Shown: positions 49,976 to 58,952 of the stretch, in pieces
Layout: the number at the start of each line of letters is the position of its first letter
Position numbering within the stretch: position 1 is the stretch's first letter
Source: JBCBGF01 sp039193455
GTDB taxonomy: Bacteria; Pseudomonadota; Alphaproteobacteria; Rhodobacterales; Rhodobacteraceae
Assembly (NCBI GenBank): GCA_039193455.1
Contig: JBCCWO010000002.1
Coordinates: 124,001 to 188,000, forward strand
Direction of reading: 5' to 3'
DNA: 64,000 bases
Translations under genes and position numbers: made by a program
Notes under the pieces: generated by a model
Database searches by the model: none
Told to the model about the DNA's origin: nothing
The model's input: only the letters and a program-made list of their open reading frames with translations

Positions 49976-50881
49976 ATGGATCGTTTGACCGAGATGGAAG
50001 CCTTCGCAACGGTGGTGGACCAAGGGGGGTTCACCGATGCTGCCAAGAAAATGGGGATCTCGAAATCCGCTGTTTCCAAACATGTATCGTCGCTGGAAGC
50101 GCGTCTGGGGGCGCGTCTTCTTAATCGTACAACACGCCGGGTGAGCCCGACCGAAATCGGTCTGGCCTATTACGACCGCGCGCGCCGCGTCCTGAACGAT
50201 GCGGGCGAGGCGGACGCGCTTGTCACCTCGATGCAATCGGCGCCTTCGGGCCTGTTGCGCATCTCGGTGGCGACCGATTTCGGCGTTAACCACCTGTCGC
50301 CGGTGCTGGGCGAGTTCCTGCAGGAATTCCCCGATATCACCGTCAACATGGTGCTCAACAACCGCTATGTAGAGCTGATTTCCGAAGGCTTCGACATGGC
50401 GATCCGGATCGGAGAGCTGGAGGACAGCACGCTGCGGGCACGCAAGCTGTGCGAATCCACCAAGCGGATGATCGCAAGCCCCGCCTATTTCGAACAGTAC
50501 GGCCGGCCCGCCAAGATCGACGATCTGAACGAGCACAAGCTGCTGCACTATTCGAACCAGTCTTCGGGCAATGTCTGGAAGCTGACGGCGCCGTCGGGCG
50601 AAAAGCGCCAGGTGCGTACGGCCGGCTGGCTGACGGTGAACGATGGTCAATCGCTGCTCAACGCCGCGATCTCGGGCCTGGGCATCGCCTACCTGCCGAG
50701 CTTTCTTTATGCCGAAGCGATGGCCGAGGGTCTGGTGGAAGAGGCGATCCCCGATCTGCCGGTGGAAAGCCAGGGCATCTATGCGGTGTACCCGCCGGGC
50801 CGGTTTACCCAGCCCAAAGTGCGCGCCTTTATCGACTTCCTTGTGCACTCCTTTGCCGAGAAGGGCCCCGACAGCTGGTAA
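49976..50881 (+). CDS. LysR-family transcriptional regulator (CrgA-like)
   Basis: The 301-residue regulator has an N-terminal winged helix (GGFTDAAKKMGISKSAVSKHVSSLEARLG, in part). Its sensor domain carries LLRISVATDFGVNHLSPVLGEFL and ISEGFDMAIRIGELEDSTL, typical of the CrgA/PA2206-like subgroup. These often control a neighbouring divergent gene, but the nearest upstream gene here is on the same strand and 300 bp away. The target is therefore unknown. The ATG at 49976 starts the family pattern MDRLTEMEAF. A strong hairpin terminator follows. Confidence 0.9.
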   Translation: MDRLTEMEAFATVVDQGGFTDAAKKMGISKSAVSKHVSSLEARLGARLLNRTTRRVSPTEIGLAYYDRARRVLNDAGEADALVTSMQSAPSGLLRISVATDFGVNHLSPVLGEFLQEFPDITVNMVLNNRYVELISEGFDMAIRIGELEDSTLRARKLCESTKRMIASPAYFEQYGRPAKIDDLNEHKLLHYSNQSSGNVWKLTAPSGEKRQVRTAGWLTVNDGQSLLNAAISGLGIAYLPSFLYAEAMAEGLVEEAIPDLPVESQGIYAVYPPGRFTQPKVRAFIDFLVHSFAEKGPDSW

Positions 50882-50910
50882 TCGGGCCACATCACCTTGG
50901 ACAGTGAGCG

Positions 50911-50937
50911 AAGAGCGCCGGTTGATCCGGCGCTCTT
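50911..50937 (+). terminator. Rho-independent terminator after the LysR gene
   Basis: AAGAGCGCCGG at 50911-50921 and CCGGCGCTCTT at 50927-50937 form a perfect 11-bp stem with loop TTGAT. Short T-rich sequence follows (TTTGACATTTG). It may also serve the convergent OmpA-like gene ending at 50982. Confidence 0.75.
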
Positions 50938-50981
50938 TGACATTTGCGGGGTCCTGCCTCCGCTCCGGACCGCACTGAGGC

Positions 50982-51887
50982 TCAGTTGGCCCGCACCACC
51001 TCGACCCGGCGGTTCAATGCGCGGCCTTCGGAGGTCGCGTTCGAGGCGCGGGGCACCAGATAGCCCACACCCTCGGCGCGCAGCCGCTCGGGCGCGATGC
51101 CATGGGTGGTGGTCAACCGTTCGACTACGGCAGCGGCGCGGCGCTGCGACAGGGCGATGTTGGCGTCCAGGATACCCTCGGCATCGGTATGGCCGACGAG
51201 AACAACGCTGATGTCCGGCGCTGCGCGCAGGTAATTGGCAAGCTCGACCAGTGCCGGAAGGCTCACATCCTCCATCAGCGCCGATCCGGTGCGAAAGCTC
51301 ACCCCTTCCAGAACCGCGCGCCCGGCTGTGTCCAGCGCCTCGGCAATGGCGCCCGAGGGCAGGGGCGGGGGCGCAGCGGCCTGCACATTGGGGGCGTCTG
51401 GCGCGGCGATGGCCGGGTTGATTTCCGTGACATGCAGGTAGCCCGCCGTCGCGCTGCGGCTGGCCACCAGGGCCACCCGCGTCTCATCCCGCTCGGCCGC
51501 CAGATAGCGATAGTCGCCCAGGTCCACATGCATGTCCGGTTCCGGCAACAGATCGAGCGCATAGCGAAAATCGAACCCGCCGCAGGACGTATCCGCGCAT
51601 TCGTAGAGAATGCGGTAGCCGTCGGCCGCCAGCGCGTCACGCAGGGGTGCGATCAGTTGCAGGGTGGTCAGGCTGGTGGCGGGCAGGATCCACGCCTCTT
51701 GCCGCACCGCCCCTTCGCTCACCAAAACCTCCAGCCGCCCGTCCTGCCAGGGTGAGACGGCGACGGCATAGCTGTCAGCGGCGCTCTGACGTTCGGCCGA
51801 CAGCCGCGCCGTTGGGGGCAGGTCAAGCTCGACCGCCATGGCAGGCGCCGCTGCCAGCCAGCTTGCAAGCGCCAGCGCTGATCTCAT
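50982..51887 (-). CDS. OmpA-family outer membrane/peptidoglycan-binding protein
   Basis: The 301-residue protein has a signal peptide (ALALASWLAAAPAMA), then a 170-residue domain of unknown type with two cysteines in ECADTSCGG. A C-terminal OmpA-like domain from about residue 195 contains ISVVLVGHTDAEGILDANIALSQRRA and ALNRRVEVV. The domain binds peptidoglycan and anchors the outer membrane. It is the last gene of a four-gene operon; its ATG overlaps the AhpD-like stop as ATGA. Confidence 0.88.
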   Translation of the reverse strand: MRSALALASWLAAAPAMAVELDLPPTARLSAERQSAADSYAVAVSPWQDGRLEVLVSEGAVRQEAWILPATSLTTLQLIAPLRDALAADGYRILYECADTSCGGFDFRYALDLLPEPDMHVDLGDYRYLAAERDETRVALVASRSATAGYLHVTEINPAIAAPDAPNVQAAAPPPLPSGAIAEALDTAGRAVLEGVSFRTGSALMEDVSLPALVELANYLRAAPDISVVLVGHTDAEGILDANIALSQRRAAAVVERLTTTHGIAPERLRAEGVGYLVPRASNATSEGRALNRRVEVVRAN

Positions 51888-52456
51888 CGGCCACGCGCGT
51901 GATAGTCGGGGTTCGGCACCATGCCCGTCGCGGATGCCACACGGTTCGACATGGCAAAGAACCCGGCGACCGAGGCGATGTCCCAGATATCGCGATCGCT
52001 GAACCCGGCCTCGCGCAGGGTCTGGCGGTCGGCCTCTTCGATCCGGGTGCTGTCGGTGGTGACCTTCTCGACAAAGATCAGCATCGCGCGTTGACGGGTG
52101 TCGAGCGGGGCGCCGCGCCAGTTCATCACCAGCGCTTCACCCAGGGCCGGATCACCCGACAGCTCGCGCACCGCGGCGCCATGGGCCACCTGGCAGTAAT
52201 GGCACCGGTTGATGGAGGAGACGACCACCGCGATCATCTCCCGCTCGAGCTTCGACAGGCCGCTCGGTGCCAGCATCAGGTCGTTGTAGAGCGCGGTAAA
52301 GGTGTTGAGCTTGTCAATGTCGAACGCATAGGCGCGCAGCACGTTCGGGATCAGCCCCAGCTTTTCCGCGCACAGGTCGAAATAGGCGGCCGTGTCTTCG
52401 GGCAGCGGGTCGACCATGGGCAGGTCCAGCGCGGTGGGGGAGGGATCGGTGCTCAT
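51884..52456 (-). CDS. AhpD-like peroxidase-related carboxymuconolactone decarboxylase protein
   Basis: This 190-residue protein has the AhpD-type redox motif in SSINRCHYCQVAHGAAVREL: Cys, two residues, Cys and the downstream His. LSKLEREMIAVVV precedes it. It belongs to the uncharacterised peroxidase-related group and would reduce peroxides through the cysteine pair. Both ends overlap neighbours by four bases (GNAT upstream, OmpA downstream). Physiological electron donor and substrate are unknown. Confidence 0.87.
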   Translation of the reverse strand: MSTDPSPTALDLPMVDPLPEDTAAYFDLCAEKLGLIPNVLRAYAFDIDKLNTFTALYNDLMLAPSGLSKLEREMIAVVVSSINRCHYCQVAHGAAVRELSGDPALGEALVMNWRGAPLDTRQRAMLIFVEKVTTDSTRIEEADRQTLREAGFSDRDIWDIASVAGFFAMSNRVASATGMVPNPDYHARGR

Positions 52457-53184
52457 GGGGTTTCGCCCTTCTTGATGCGATAGTGATACCGCCCCACGAC
52501 CGCCATTCCAAGCGCGCGGTAAAGCGCATTGGCCGGGGCGTTGGCCTCTGTCACGGCGAGCGCCACATGGGCGGCCCCCTGTTGCTGCGCCCAGCCGCCC
52601 AGCGCCTGCATCATATGCCGCGCCGCGCCCTGCCGGCGGCCCGATGCGCGCACCTCCAGCGCGTGGACCATGGCGATCCCGTCGTGGAGGGCGGCAAAGC
52701 CCGCGCCCACGGGCCGGTCCTGACTGCGGCCCAGCACCATCGTCTGCGGCTGCACGGCGCGTGCCATGACGGCCAGCCGCGCAGGCCCGATCCCGCCCTC
52801 GGCCCAGATCTCGGCCATGATCGCCAGTGGTTCGGGCATAAGGAAGGTTGAGACGCGGGGCGGCGTTTGCACAATCTGATCGGTGGGAATGGCGTAGAGC
52901 GTCACGGGGTCGATGATGTCATACCCCTGCGCGGCCAGCGCGGCATCCAACGCCTCGTCACCCGCGCGGATCCAGAACAAGGGGGCCTGGTCCAGCCTGG
53001 CCAACTCGGCCTCGGCGGTTGCGATCTCTTCCGCCTCGAACGGCGCCTCTGCCGTTGCTGCCGACACCCGCTTGCCGCCGCCTTGCCCGTCGCGAATGGC
53101 CCAGGGGCCCACGCGGTGGATCGCGGCTGCGGGCCAGGTGGCCTCGATCGCGGCATAGATCTGCGCTGCGGTTGGCAGGCTCAT
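52453..53184 (-). CDS. GNAT-family N-acetyltransferase
   Basis: The 243-residue protein has an N-terminal region of about 120 residues (AAIEATWPAAAIHRVGPWAIRDG, in part). A C-terminal GNAT domain follows: MVHALEVRASGRRQGAARHMMQALGGWA holds the Q/RxxGxG/A acetyl-CoA loop, and NAPANALYRALGM the usual asparagine. The acceptor cannot be told from sequence. It is coupled by ATGA to both the CinA-like gene upstream and the AhpD-like gene downstream. Its N-terminal part resembles those of two-domain GNAT proteins. Confidence 0.83.
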   Translation of the reverse strand: MSLPTAAQIYAAIEATWPAAAIHRVGPWAIRDGQGGGKRVSAATAEAPFEAEEIATAEAELARLDQAPLFWIRAGDEALDAALAAQGYDIIDPVTLYAIPTDQIVQTPPRVSTFLMPEPLAIMAEIWAEGGIGPARLAVMARAVQPQTMVLGRSQDRPVGAGFAALHDGIAMVHALEVRASGRRQGAARHMMQALGGWAQQQGAAHVALAVTEANAPANALYRALGMAVVGRYHYRIKKGETP

Positions 53185-53912
53185 ACAGTGTCGCCCGGAA
53201 ACTGCGCGGCGAGCGCCGCCAACGCCGCCGCGACCGCCCCGTCATCCGTGCCCCGTACCACGATATTGGCCCCATACACCCCGTTCTGGATGAACGGGTA
53301 GGACCCAAACGACAGCTCTGGATGCGCCTTGGCCAACGCGCCCAGCGGCCCGGCGATATCACCCTCTCCGCGATTGATCCGCACCGTCGCGCTGTGCAGC
53401 GGGGCGCCGCCGGTGAGCGTGGGAAGGAGGCTGGCCACCATCGCCTGGAACACCGCAGGTACGCCCGCCATCACGTGCACATTGCCCAAGGTGAACCCCG
53501 GCGCGGCAGAAATCGGATTGTCGATCAGTGCCGCCCCGTCCGGCACCCGCGCCATGCGCAGGCGGGCGGCATTCAGCTCGGTCCCCTGCCGGTCGTAATG
53601 CGCCTGAAGCAGCGCGCGGGCATCGGCGCGTACGTCGATGGGTGCTCCCATGGCCCGGGCAATGCAGTCGGCGGTGATATCGTCATGGGTGGGCCCGATC
53701 CCGCCCGAGGTGAACAGGTGATCATGAGATCCGCTCAGCGCCTGGGTCGCGGCGACAATCGCCTCTGCATCGTCCGACACCACGCGCACCTCGCGCAGAT
53801 CGATCCCATGCTCGGTCAACGCCCCCGCAAGAAAGTGCATGTTGGCATCGCGCGTGCGGCCCGACAGAATCTCGTCACCGATCACCAGCATCGCCGCCGT
53901 GGGGTTGCCCAT
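53181..53912 (-). CDS. Molybdopterin-binding/CinA N-terminal-like protein
   Basis: The 243-residue protein has the MoaB/MogA fold seen at the N terminus of CinA: AMLVIGDEILSGRTRDAN, then LFTSGGIGPTHDDITADCIA with the GGxGPTxDD motif. It lacks the C-terminal nicotinamide-nucleotide amidase domain of full CinA. Such short proteins are annotated as competence/damage-inducible A-like; a COG1058 ADP-ribose pyrophosphatase role has been proposed for the domain. It heads the coupled four-gene minus-strand operon. Divergent from sfsA with 47 bp between starts. Confidence 0.87.
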   Translation of the reverse strand: MGNPTAAMLVIGDEILSGRTRDANMHFLAGALTEHGIDLREVRVVSDDAEAIVAATQALSGSHDHLFTSGGIGPTHDDITADCIARAMGAPIDVRADARALLQAHYDRQGTELNAARLRMARVPDGAALIDNPISAAPGFTLGNVHVMAGVPAVFQAMVASLLPTLTGGAPLHSATVRINRGEGDIAGPLGALAKAHPELSFGSYPFIQNGVYGANIVVRGTDDGAVAAALAALAAQFPGDTV

Positions 53913-53959
53913 CGCCTGTCTCCTTGTCGCCCGCGCGGCCCCGGTATAGGTCGCCCCCT

Positions 53960-54667
53960 ATGCGCTTTCCAACCCCCCTTGTCCCCGGCCGCCTTGTGCG
54001 CCGCTGGAACCGTTTCCTCAGCGAGGTGACGCTGGAGAGTGGTGAGCTTGTTCGCGCGCATTGTCCCAACCCGGGCAGCATGATGGGCCTGAAGGAACCG
54101 GGGCTTAAGGTGTGGCTCGAACCCAATGACGACCCCAAGAAGAAGCTCAAATACGGCTGGCGGCTGGTCGAGTTCGAAAATGGCCACTGGTCCGGTATCG
54201 ACACCGCCGTGCCCAACCGTGTGGTGAAAGAGGCGTTGGAAGCGCGCGAGATTGCCGAGCTTGGCGCCTATGGCAGCGTGCGCCCCGAAGTGGCCTATGG
54301 CGAAAAAAGCCGCGTCGATTTCCTGCTGACCGAACCGGGCCTGCCCGACGCCTATGTCGAGGTCAAAAATGTCCACCTCCTGCGTCAAGGCGATCTGGCC
54401 GAGTTTCCCGACAGCGTGACCACCCGCGGGGCCCGGCACCTGCGCGAGCTGTCCGATATGGTCGCTGCCGGACATCGGGCGGTGATGCTCTATCTCGTCC
54501 AACGGACAGATTGTGCGCATCTTGCCCTGGCCCGCGACATTGATCCGGGCTATGGAGCGGCTTTCGATGTTGCGCGTCGTGCCGGTGTTGAGATGCTGTG
54601 TTATGGCACCCGCGTGTCCCCCCAAGGGGTGTGGCTTGCAGATCCTTTGCCGATCACAGAGCCTTGA
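53960..54667 (+). CDS. sfsA: SfsA family DNA/RNA nuclease-like protein
   Basis: The 235-residue protein shows the SfsA order: an N-terminal OB-like part with RFLSEVTLESGELVRAHCPNPGSM (in part), then a PD-(D/E)xK-like core with RVDFLLTEPGLPDAYVEVKNVHL. TTRGARHLREL and a final GVWLADPLPI-type end follow. SfsA was named for maltose fermentation stimulation but is more likely a nuclease. ATG at 53960 begins MRFPTPLVPGRLVRR. The map gene follows after 61 bp on the same strand. Confidence 0.92.
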   Translation: MRFPTPLVPGRLVRRWNRFLSEVTLESGELVRAHCPNPGSMMGLKEPGLKVWLEPNDDPKKKLKYGWRLVEFENGHWSGIDTAVPNRVVKEALEAREIAELGAYGSVRPEVAYGEKSRVDFLLTEPGLPDAYVEVKNVHLLRQGDLAEFPDSVTTRGARHLRELSDMVAAGHRAVMLYLVQRTDCAHLALARDIDPGYGAAFDVARRAGVEMLCYGTRVSPQGVWLADPLPITEP

Positions 54668-54728
54668 AGCACTGGCAGAATTCAAAGCGCTGGCCTATTT
54701 AGGCAGTGGGTGTGATTGGAGACCCGCG

Positions 54729-55541
54729 TTGGACAACAAGAACCACGGCCGCCTGACCAAGGACGGCATCCGCATCTACGAGGCAACCGACTTTGCCGGC
54801 ATGTACAACGCCGGTGAGCTGGCGGCGCGTATTCTGGATGACGTGGCCGAGCATGTCTTTCCCGGTCAGACCACGGGCGAGATCGATCGGATCATCACCC
54901 GCAAGGTCGAGGACGCGGGCGCGGTATCGGCGACCATCGGGTATAAGGGCTACAAGCACGCCAGCTGCATCAGCGTCAATCACGTGGTCTGTCACGGCAT
55001 TCCCGGCGACAAGATCCTGAAGGATGGCGATATCCTGAACATCGACGTGACGGTGATCGTCGATGGCTGGTTCGGCGACACGAGCCGGATGTATGTGGCG
55101 GGCAAGCTGAGCCGCAAGGCCGAGCGTCTGGTGCAGGTCACCCATGACGCGCTGTTCAAAGGGATCGAGGCGGTTCGCCCCGGCAATACCTTTGGCGATA
55201 TCGGTGCGGCGATCCAGGCCTATGTCGAGGCCAACCGCATGTCGGTAGTGCGCGATTTTTGCGGGCACGGCTTGGGCCGCGTGTTCCATGCCCCGCCGAA
55301 CGTGCTGCACTATGGCCGGCGCGGGACCGGTGCGGTTCTGGAAGAAGGCATGTTCTTTACCATCGAGCCGATGGTGAATCTTGGACGCCCCGAAACTAAG
55401 GTCTTGTCCGATGACTGGACCGCGGTGACCCGCGACAAGTCGCTTTCGGCACAGTTCGAGCATTCGGTGGGCGTGACGGCGGACGGGTGTGAGATCTTTA
55501 CGCTGTCACCTGCGGGACGGTTTCACCCGACCTGGCGCTAG
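54729..55541 (+). CDS. map: Type I methionine aminopeptidase
   Basis: The 270-residue enzyme removes the initiator methionine. Metal ligands are seen in DGDILNIDVTVIVDGWFGDTSRM (two Asp), DFCGHGLGRVFHAPPNV (His), FFTIEPMV (Glu) and AQFEHSVGV (Glu region). CISVNHVVCHGIP carries the substrate-contacting His. The start is an uncommon TTG at 54729, chosen because GGAGA lies six bases before it and MDNKNHGRLTKDGIRIYEA fits the family. The longer open frame overlaps sfsA. It is convergent with a small unknown gene one base away. Confidence 0.94.
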   Translation: MDNKNHGRLTKDGIRIYEATDFAGMYNAGELAARILDDVAEHVFPGQTTGEIDRIITRKVEDAGAVSATIGYKGYKHASCISVNHVVCHGIPGDKILKDGDILNIDVTVIVDGWFGDTSRMYVAGKLSRKAERLVQVTHDALFKGIEAVRPGNTFGDIGAAIQAYVEANRMSVVRDFCGHGLGRVFHAPPNVLHYGRRGTGAVLEEGMFFTIEPMVNLGRPETKVLSDDWTAVTRDKSLSAQFEHSVGVTADGCEIFTLSPAGRFHPTWR

Positions 55542-55542
55542 C

Positions 55543-55737
55543 CTACTCGCGCAACTCCGGCAGCTGCGGCTCGGGCAGATCCTCGCCCCGCGCCCGGCGC
55601 CATTCGATCAGGATCTCGGGCACGCCGCCGCGGCAGGCCAGGCTGTCGCCCATCAACGCCCAACTGGTCCGCGCAGGTTTGCGAGGTGCGGTTTCGGCGT
55701 CGCTCCAGGGGCCGGTAAATGTCTTTGACGCGAACAT
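55543..55737 (-). CDS. Small conserved hypothetical protein
   Basis: A 64-residue soluble protein starting FASKTFTGPWSDAETAPRK and ending EDLPEPQLPELRE, with a single cysteine in LACRGG. There is no signal or membrane segment. The ATG at 55737 has no strong ribosome site. Its stop lies one base from that of map on the other strand. Similar short reading frames next to map occur in related genomes by memory, but no function is known. A chance frame is possible. Confidence 0.5.
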   Translation of the reverse strand: MFASKTFTGPWSDAETAPRKPARTSWALMGDSLACRGGVPEILIEWRRARGEDLPEPQLPELRE

Positions 55738-55768
55738 GGGACGACTCTAGCGCCATCGCGGGCGTCTG

Positions 55769-56326
55769 TCAGCCATAGCGCAGGAAGGTGAGCACGGTTT
55801 GGCCGTATTGACGGCTGTCGACCACGGTAAAGCCGTAGGGCGCGGTCTGGACCGCGCTTTCTTCCCAGACGATCAGGGCATCGAGGGCCAACCAACCGCC
55901 CCCCCAGGCCGAGGCGAGTGCCTTCTGCCCCAGCGCTTTCCCATAGGGCGGATCAAGGAACACCAGATCGAAGGGGGTTTGCGACCAGCGGCCGAGCTTT
56001 GTCGCATCATGGCGCACCAGCCGCGCCCGGTCGCCGGCACCGGTGCGCGTGATGTTCTGGGCGATCAGGCTTGCCGCGCGCCCGTTTTCCACAAAATGGG
56101 CCGTGTCTGCCCCGCGCGACAGCGCCTCTAGTCCCAAGGCGCCGGTGCCCGCGAACAGGTCCAGCACCCGCGCGCCTTTCACGGGATGCGCGACCGCCCC
56201 ATGGGCGAGCATGTTGAACAGGCTCTCGCGCACCCGGTCCGCAGTGGGTCGCAGGTGGCCGCTTGGGTCGCCCGTGGCCACGCTAGCCAGCGTGCGCCCG
56301 CGCCACGCGCCGCCAACGATCCTCAT
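55769..56326 (-). CDS. rsmD: 16S rRNA (guanine(966)-N2)-methyltransferase
   Basis: The 185-residue methyltransferase begins MRIVGGAWRGRTL and has RPTADRVRESLFNML. The SAM-binding motif VLDLFAGTGALGLEALSRG and the catalytic FDLVFLDPPYG (DPPY motif) follow. It methylates G966 in helix 31 of 16S rRNA. ATG at 56326 overlaps the ferredoxin-reductase stop as ATGA. A longer in-frame start inside that gene was rejected. Family length is normal. Confidence 0.94.
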   Translation of the reverse strand: MRIVGGAWRGRTLASVATGDPSGHLRPTADRVRESLFNMLAHGAVAHPVKGARVLDLFAGTGALGLEALSRGADTAHFVENGRAASLIAQNITRTGAGDRARLVRHDATKLGRWSQTPFDLVFLDPPYGKALGQKALASAWGGGWLALDALIVWEESAVQTAPYGFTVVDSRQYGQTVLTFLRYG

Positions 56327-57537
56327 GCCGCCATCAGCGCCTTGAGGTTCTGGGCAGGGTCCGCGACGGCGGCGGCATCGGGGGATTTTCCGTTCTCGAT
56401 CATGCGTTTGCCGATCATATAGGCGCGCGGGTCGTTCATGGCATCGACCGACAGCAGGTTCGCCCCGAAATAGTACCAATGGCTGGCGCTGCCGGGCCGG
56501 TCGCCGGGGCGCACCACCAAACGGTCGTAGCCGGTGTTCAGCCCCGCGATCTGAAGCTTCACGTCGTACTGATCCGACCAGAACCAGGGATGCGGGTCAT
56601 ACGCGGCCTCTGCGCCCAGGATGTTGTCGGCCACCGCTTCGGCCTGATCGATCGCGTTTTGCACACTTTCCAGCCGGATCCGCGTGCCCCGCCACGGGAA
56701 GGAGGCGCAATCCCCGGCCGCCCAGATCGCAGGATCCGAGGTGCGGCCCAGCGCGTCGACCGCGATCCCGTTGTCGAGGGTGAGCCCCGCCGCCTCGGCC
56801 AGATCCGTCGCGGGCGCGATGCCCACGCCCACGATCACCAGATCACAGTCCAGCGTGCTGCCATCGCTCAGCTCGGCCCCGCTGACGCGTCCGTCGGTAC
56901 TGGTCAGGTGGCTGAGCCCCACGCCTTCGCGCAGGTCCACCCCGTGGCCCCGATGCAGATCGCGGAAGTAATCGGATGTCTCGGGCGCGGCGACACGCTG
57001 TAAAATGCGTTCGGCCATCTCGACCAGCGTCACCTGCAGCCCGCGTTGCGCGGCCACTGCCGCCGCCTCAAGCCCGATATAGCCGCCGCCTACAATCAAC
57101 GCGCGCGCGCCCTCGCGCACATCGCCGACCATGGCGTCGATATCTGCGATGGTCCGCACCACATGGACGCCGCCGAGGTCACCGCCGATCGCTGCTGGCA
57201 GTCTCCGCGGGACCGATCCCGTGGCAAGGATCAGATCGTCGTAGGGATAGCTTTGGTCCCCAGCGCGCACGGTCTTGGCCGCCGGATCAATCCCGGTCAC
57301 CCGGGCGCCGGTGATCAGGGTGATGTCGTTGTCGGCATAATACGCGGCAGGCCGCAGATAGAGCCGCGCCTTTTCCATTTCGCCCATGAGATATTTCTTC
57401 GACAGGGGCGGGCGCTGATAGGGCGGTTCCGGTTCTTCCCCGATCAGCGTTATCGCCCCGCCATAGCCGCCGCTGCGCAGGCGCGCCACCGAAGATGCAC
57501 CGGCCTGTCCCCCGCCGATGACCACGATTCCCGACAT
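56323..57537 (-). CDS. FAD-dependent ferredoxin/rubredoxin reductase family oxidoreductase
   Basis: The 404-residue flavoprotein has an N-terminal FAD site (IVVIGGGQAGASSVARLRSGG), YQRPPLSKKYL, and an NAD-binding site (ALIVGGGYIGLEAAAVAAQRG). IWAAGDCASF precedes a C-terminal reductase domain with SVQNAIDQAEAVADNILG. It resembles putidaredoxin/rhodocoxin reductases that pass electrons from NADH to ferredoxins for P450 or Rieske oxygenases. No such partner is encoded nearby, so the electron acceptor is unknown. It is coupled to rsmD downstream. Starts at ATG 57537, 84 bp from the divergent peroxiredoxin gene. Confidence 0.92.
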   Translation of the reverse strand: MSGIVVIGGGQAGASSVARLRSGGYGGAITLIGEEPEPPYQRPPLSKKYLMGEMEKARLYLRPAAYYADNDITLITGARVTGIDPAAKTVRAGDQSYPYDDLILATGSVPRRLPAAIGGDLGGVHVVRTIADIDAMVGDVREGARALIVGGGYIGLEAAAVAAQRGLQVTLVEMAERILQRVAAPETSDYFRDLHRGHGVDLREGVGLSHLTSTDGRVSGAELSDGSTLDCDLVIVGVGIAPATDLAEAAGLTLDNGIAVDALGRTSDPAIWAAGDCASFPWRGTRIRLESVQNAIDQAEAVADNILGAEAAYDPHPWFWSDQYDVKLQIAGLNTGYDRLVVRPGDRPGSASHWYYFGANLLSVDAMNDPRAYMIGKRMIENGKSPDAAAVADPAQNLKALMAA

Positions 57538-57621
57538 ATTCCATCCTTCCCGGTGGCCCTTGCTCGGCCGCCAGCCTATATCGTGGGCGTCTCAGGAAAC
57601 AGTCAATGAAGGACATGACAG

Positions 57622-58110
57622 ATGGCAATTGATGTCGGCGACAAACTGCCTGCCGCAGAGCTCTTGCGGATCGGTGACAACGGGCCCGAAACCGTTGCGA
57701 TGCCCGATTACGTGGCGGGCCGGAAAGTGGTGATCTTCGGGCTGCCCGGCGCCTATACCGGCACCTGCACCACCGCCCATGTCCCAAGCTTTATGCGTGT
57801 CTTCGACGATCTCAAGGATAAGGGCATCGACGAGGTGATCTGTGTCGCCGTGAACGACCCCTTCGTGATGGCTGCCTGGGGCGAGGCGACCGGCGCGGCC
57901 AAGGTTGGGATCACCTTCCTGGCCGATGCCAGCGGGGCGTTTGCCCAGGGCATGGGCCGCGTGCTCAATGCGCCGCCCGTCGGGCTGCTCGGTCGTTCGC
58001 TGCGCTATGCGTTGGTGGCCGATGATGGCGTGGTGCAGCTGATCAATGACGACGACAACCCTGGCGTCTGCGATATGTCCGGCGGCGACGCGGTGCTTGA
58101 GGCGCTTTAG
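57622..58110 (+). CDS. Peroxiredoxin, Prx5/hybrid type
   Basis: The 162-residue protein has GLPGAYTGTCTTAHVPSF, with the peroxidatic Cys preceded by Thr, the Prx5 pattern. A further cysteine in NPGVCDMSGGDAVL could be a resolving residue. It reduces peroxides with glutathione or thioredoxin as donor. The ATG at 57622 has an AAGGACATGACAG region upstream. Its stop overlaps the convergent MscS stop by four bases. Nothing unusual in length. Confidence 0.93.
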   Translation: MAIDVGDKLPAAELLRIGDNGPETVAMPDYVAGRKVVIFGLPGAYTGTCTTAHVPSFMRVFDDLKDKGIDEVICVAVNDPFVMAAWGEATGAAKVGITFLADASGAFAQGMGRVLNAPPVGLLGRSLRYALVADDGVVQLINDDDNPGVCDMSGGDAVLEAL

Positions 58111-58952
58111 CCTGCGACGTTGACCACGGTGCGGGTGGGGAACGGAATATCGATCCCGCCCGCATCGAAGGCTTCTTTCACCGCGCGGGTCATATCCGTC
58201 TTGAAGCCCCAGAAATTCGCGGCATCGCACCAGACCCGTACCGTGAAATCCACCGATGATGCGCCCAGGTTCGTGACCTGCACAAAAGGTTCGGGGAATG
58301 GGTGGGCCCGGGTGTCGCGCATGATCGTGTCGCGCAGGATCGCCTCGGCCTTGGCCAGATCGGCGCCGTATCCCACGCCGAACACCCATTCGACCTGGCG
58401 GGTGTCATAGCCCGAAAAGTTGGTGATCACATTTCCCCAGACCTGGCTGTTGGGGATGATGATCTGCACGTTGTCGATCGACGCCAGCTCGACAAAGTTG
58501 AGCGTGATGTCCTTCACCGTGCCCATCTTGCCGCCGACCTCGACGAAATTGCCGACGTTGATGGGGCGGAAAAACACGATCATGACACCTGCGGCCACGT
58601 TCGACAGGGTGCCTTGCAGGGCAAGACCGATCGCCAGACCTGCCGCACCGATCAGCGCCACAAAGGACGTCGTCTGGATGCCAAAGGTGTTCAGAACGAA
58701 CAGCCCGGCAAAGACCAGCACCGCGTAGCGCACGATGTTGCCGAGGAAGTTGAACAGCGTGATGTCGAGCTGTTCGTACTTGGCCCCCAGCGCCCGGATC
58801 CGCCGTTTCAGCCAGGCCCCCACCATAAAGCCCGCGACCAGGATCAGGATCGCGGCCAGAACGTTGCCCAGGATCGTTGCCAGGAAATCGACCGTCAGCA
58901 TCTCGCCCAGCGTGACGCCGCCGATCTCATAGCTCAGGATCTCTGCGATCAT
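58107..58952 (-). CDS. mscS: Small-conductance mechanosensitive channel (MscS family)
   Basis: The 281-residue protein has three N-terminal helices. The third, pore-lining helix shows ALIGAAGLAIGLALQGTLSNVAAGVMIVFFRPI, in parts, with the Gly/Ala packing of MscS TM3. A cytoplasmic beta and alpha/beta cage domain follows (NVQIIIPNSQVWGNVITNFSG). It releases solutes on hypo-osmotic shock. Overlaps the phhB stop as ATGA and belongs to a five-gene minus-strand series. Confidence 0.93.
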   Translation of the reverse strand: MIAEILSYEIGGVTLGEMLTVDFLATILGNVLAAILILVAGFMVGAWLKRRIRALGAKYEQLDITLFNFLGNIVRYAVLVFAGLFVLNTFGIQTTSFVALIGAAGLAIGLALQGTLSNVAAGVMIVFFRPINVGNFVEVGGKMGTVKDITLNFVELASIDNVQIIIPNSQVWGNVITNFSGYDTRQVEWVFGVGYGADLAKAEAILRDTIMRDTRAHPFPEPFVQVTNLGASSVDFTVRVWCDAANFWGFKTDMTRAVKEAFDAGGIDIPFPTRTVVNVAG

